Shown: one piece after another, positions 4,706 through 5,832 of the stretch | Layout of the letters: every line of letters starts with the position of its first letter | Position numbering within the stretch: position 1 is the first letter of the stretch | Source of the DNA: an uncultured Collinsella sp. | Lineage (GTDB): Bacteria > Actinomycetota > Coriobacteriia > Coriobacteriales > Coriobacteriaceae | Length of the DNA stretch: 5,832 bases | Assembly (NCBI GenBank): GCA_958428675.1 | Contig: CAUAGV010000110.1 | Coordinates: 1-5,832 of the forward strand | Reading direction: 5' to 3' | Translations under genes and position numbers: made by a program | Notes under the pieces: generated by a model | The model's input: only the letters and a program-made list of their open reading frames with translations | Database searches by the model: none | What the model was told of the DNA's origin: nothing

Positions 4706-5797
4706 ATGGATACCCTCAACGATCTAAATGAGCGCGTCGACGCCTTCGTCGGCACCAGCTCCTTCGACACGCCTGCCGCGGCAAACGACCAAGCCCCCAT
4801 CGATGTGCCCGCCGAGGTTCACGAGGACATCGTCGCCTCGGTCGATTTCTCCGAGGTCGAGCTCGCAGACGAGTTCACCGAACCCCAGGTAGCCGTGACC
4901 CCCAACGGACTGCTTCCCATGGAGCCGCTGCCCATCGATGGGCGCCTGCGCAAGGCGGCTCTTCGCATGCCTGACGAGATTGAGGAGGCCAGCGGCTTCA
5001 CGCTCTTCGGCCGTCGTATCAAATCGCTCATCTACACCACCGACGTCGCGGTCATCCGCAACTCCAACGCCGATGCCGTCTTTGCCGTTTACCCCTTCAC
5101 GCCGCAGCCCGCCATTACGCAGGCGCTGCTGACCGTCGCCGAGTGCCCGGTCTTCGTAGGCGTGGGCGGTGGCACCACCACCGGCAAGCGCTCCGTTCAG
5201 ATGGCAGCCGTCTCCGAGATGCAGGGCGCGGCGGGCTGTGTGGTCAACTCCCCCGCCACCGCCGAGATGGTCGAGCACATCACCAACATCGCCGACATCC
5301 CCGTCATCGCTACGGTCGTTCGCTGCGACGACGATGCCCACGCCAAGGTGCGCGCTGGAGCCAAGATTCTCAACATCGCCGCCGGCAAGAACACGCCCCA
5401 GGTCCTACGCGAGCTGCGCAAGCACTATCCCAACCTGCCGCTCATCGCGCCGGGCGGCAAGACGCCCGAGAGCATCCGTGAAACCATCGCCGCCGGCGCC
5501 AACGCCATCATCTGGACGCCGCCTTCGGCCCAGCAGCTACAGACCGACATGATGCAGCGTTATCGCAAGATGAAGGAAGACGCCACACCTGTCATCTCGC
5601 ACGACGATGTGCCCATTATCGACCAGGTCGCCGCCGCCGAGGTCAGCCAGGTCGAGAACATGAATCCCGACGTGCCGATTCCCGACGAAGTCATCGAGCG
5701 CGTCGCTTCGATCCACGAGCGCGTCGAGGAGCATCGCGCCAACCGCGGCCTCAAGCCGTCACTGCACGGCTTCTTCTTCCGCGGAAAGAAACGCTAA
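4706..5797 (+). CDS. TIM-barrel protein of the uncharacterised 'hydrolase' family, with acidic N-terminal and charged C-terminal extensions
   Basis: A 363-residue protein whose core (about residues 78-286) matches an uncharacterised family of roughly 260-residue proteins in Firmicutes and Actinobacteria usually labelled 'hydrolase'. It resembles phosphate-binding (beta/alpha)8 barrels such as the KDPG aldolase and thiamine-phosphate synthase groups. Landmarks: FGRRIKSLIYTTDVAVIRN (101-119), ADAVFAVYPFTPQP (122-135), the glycine-rich VGVGGGTTTGKRS (151-163), VVNSPA (179-184), GAKILNIAAGKNTP (218-231), and APGGKTPESIRETIAAGANAI (248-268), the last resembling a barrel phosphate-binding loop. No reaction is established to my knowledge, and 'hydrolase' is a label, not evidence. 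Residues 1-60 hold 16 Asp/Glu and a single Arg. Residues 287-363 form a charged, probably partly helical tail ending in RGKKR. ATG 4706 is the earliest possible start because an in-frame TAG occurs at 4691-4693; codon use from 4706 onward looks coding. It stands alone on its strand here, and its promoter probably gives a leaderless message. Confidence 0.8.
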   Translation: MDTLNDLNERVDAFVGTSSFDTPAAANDQAPIDVPAEVHEDIVASVDFSEVELADEFTEPQVAVTPNGLLPMEPLPIDGRLRKAALRMPDEIEEASGFTLFGRRIKSLIYTTDVAVIRNSNADAVFAVYPFTPQPAITQALLTVAECPVFVGVGGGTTTGKRSVQMAAVSEMQGAAGCVVNSPATAEMVEHITNIADIPVIATVVRCDDDAHAKVRAGAKILNIAAGKNTPQVLRELRKHYPNLPLIAPGGKTPESIRETIAAGANAIIWTPPSAQQLQTDMMQRYRKMKEDATPVISHDDVPIIDQVAAAEVSQVENMNPDVPIPDEVIERVASIHERVEEHRANRGLKPSLHGFFFRGKKR

Positions 5798-5814
5798 CCC
5801 CAACAGCAAGGCCC

Positions 5815-5832
5815 GCCCCACAAACGTGAGGC
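5815..5832 (+). terminator. Probable terminator hairpin cut by the window edge
   Basis: GCCCCAC (5815-5821) pairs with GTGAGGC (5826-5832) around an AAAC loop, with one C/A mismatch, 18 bases after the TIM-barrel stop codon. The preceding AAGGCCC (5809-5814 region) suggests the stem continues past the edge. The expected U-tract would lie outside the window. Confidence 0.5.

Noticed and set aside
4724..5341. A 205-codon minus-strand open frame opposite the TIM-barrel gene.
   Set aside because: Rich in Gly, Asp, Val and His with repetitive GDVGDV-type stretches that mirror GC-rich codons of the real gene; no motif or ribosome binding site.

Overview
The window is GC-rich (most codons end in G or C) and looks like a chromosomal housekeeping segment of an actinobacterium. 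The protein sequences most resemble Coriobacteriia (Collinsella-like); that lineage call is from memory of the families, not from a search. No rRNA, tRNA, CRISPR array, insertion sequence or phage gene is visible.

Layout, left to right. Positions 1-895 hold two tightly spaced minus-strand genes: a DUF3267-type membrane putative zinc peptidase, then the N-terminal 106 residues of the epoxyqueuosine reductase QueH, which runs off the left edge. A 133-base divergent intergenic region follows. Positions 1029-4319 hold a plus-strand pair, 36 bases apart and probably co-transcribed: a 716-residue class I tRNA ligase built like methionyl-tRNA synthetase, and an RsmB/NOP2-type RNA m5C methyltransferase. 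A small single-span membrane protein gene of 56 codons (4344-4514, minus strand) converges on the methyltransferase. After a 191-base divergent intergenic region, 4706-5797 encodes a TIM-barrel protein of the uncharacterised family usually labelled 'hydrolase', here with an acidic N-terminal extension and a charged C-terminal tail. The first arm of a probable terminator sits at the right edge.

Theme: three of the six genes concern tRNA or rRNA (queuosine synthesis, a tRNA ligase-like protein, rRNA/tRNA m5C methylation). Nothing visible links the DUF3267 protein, the small membrane protein or the TIM-barrel protein to them beyond adjacency.

The strongest lead is the MetRS-like protein. By eye alignment to E. 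coli MetRS it keeps the fold landmarks, the HIGH-type motif, the amino-group-binding Asp and the anticodon-reading Asn/Arg/Trp. It has lost the catalytic Lys of KMSKS (KASSS here), and five of the residues lining the methionine pocket are changed, mostly to polar ones. This looks like a MetRS relative with altered amino-acid specificity or chemistry, not a standard housekeeping enzyme. A second pattern is that two genes (starts at 895 minus and 4706 plus) lack a Shine-Dalgarno, have an in-frame stop just upstream and carry a TANNNT hexamer 8-9 bases before the ATG, as expected of leaderless transcripts.
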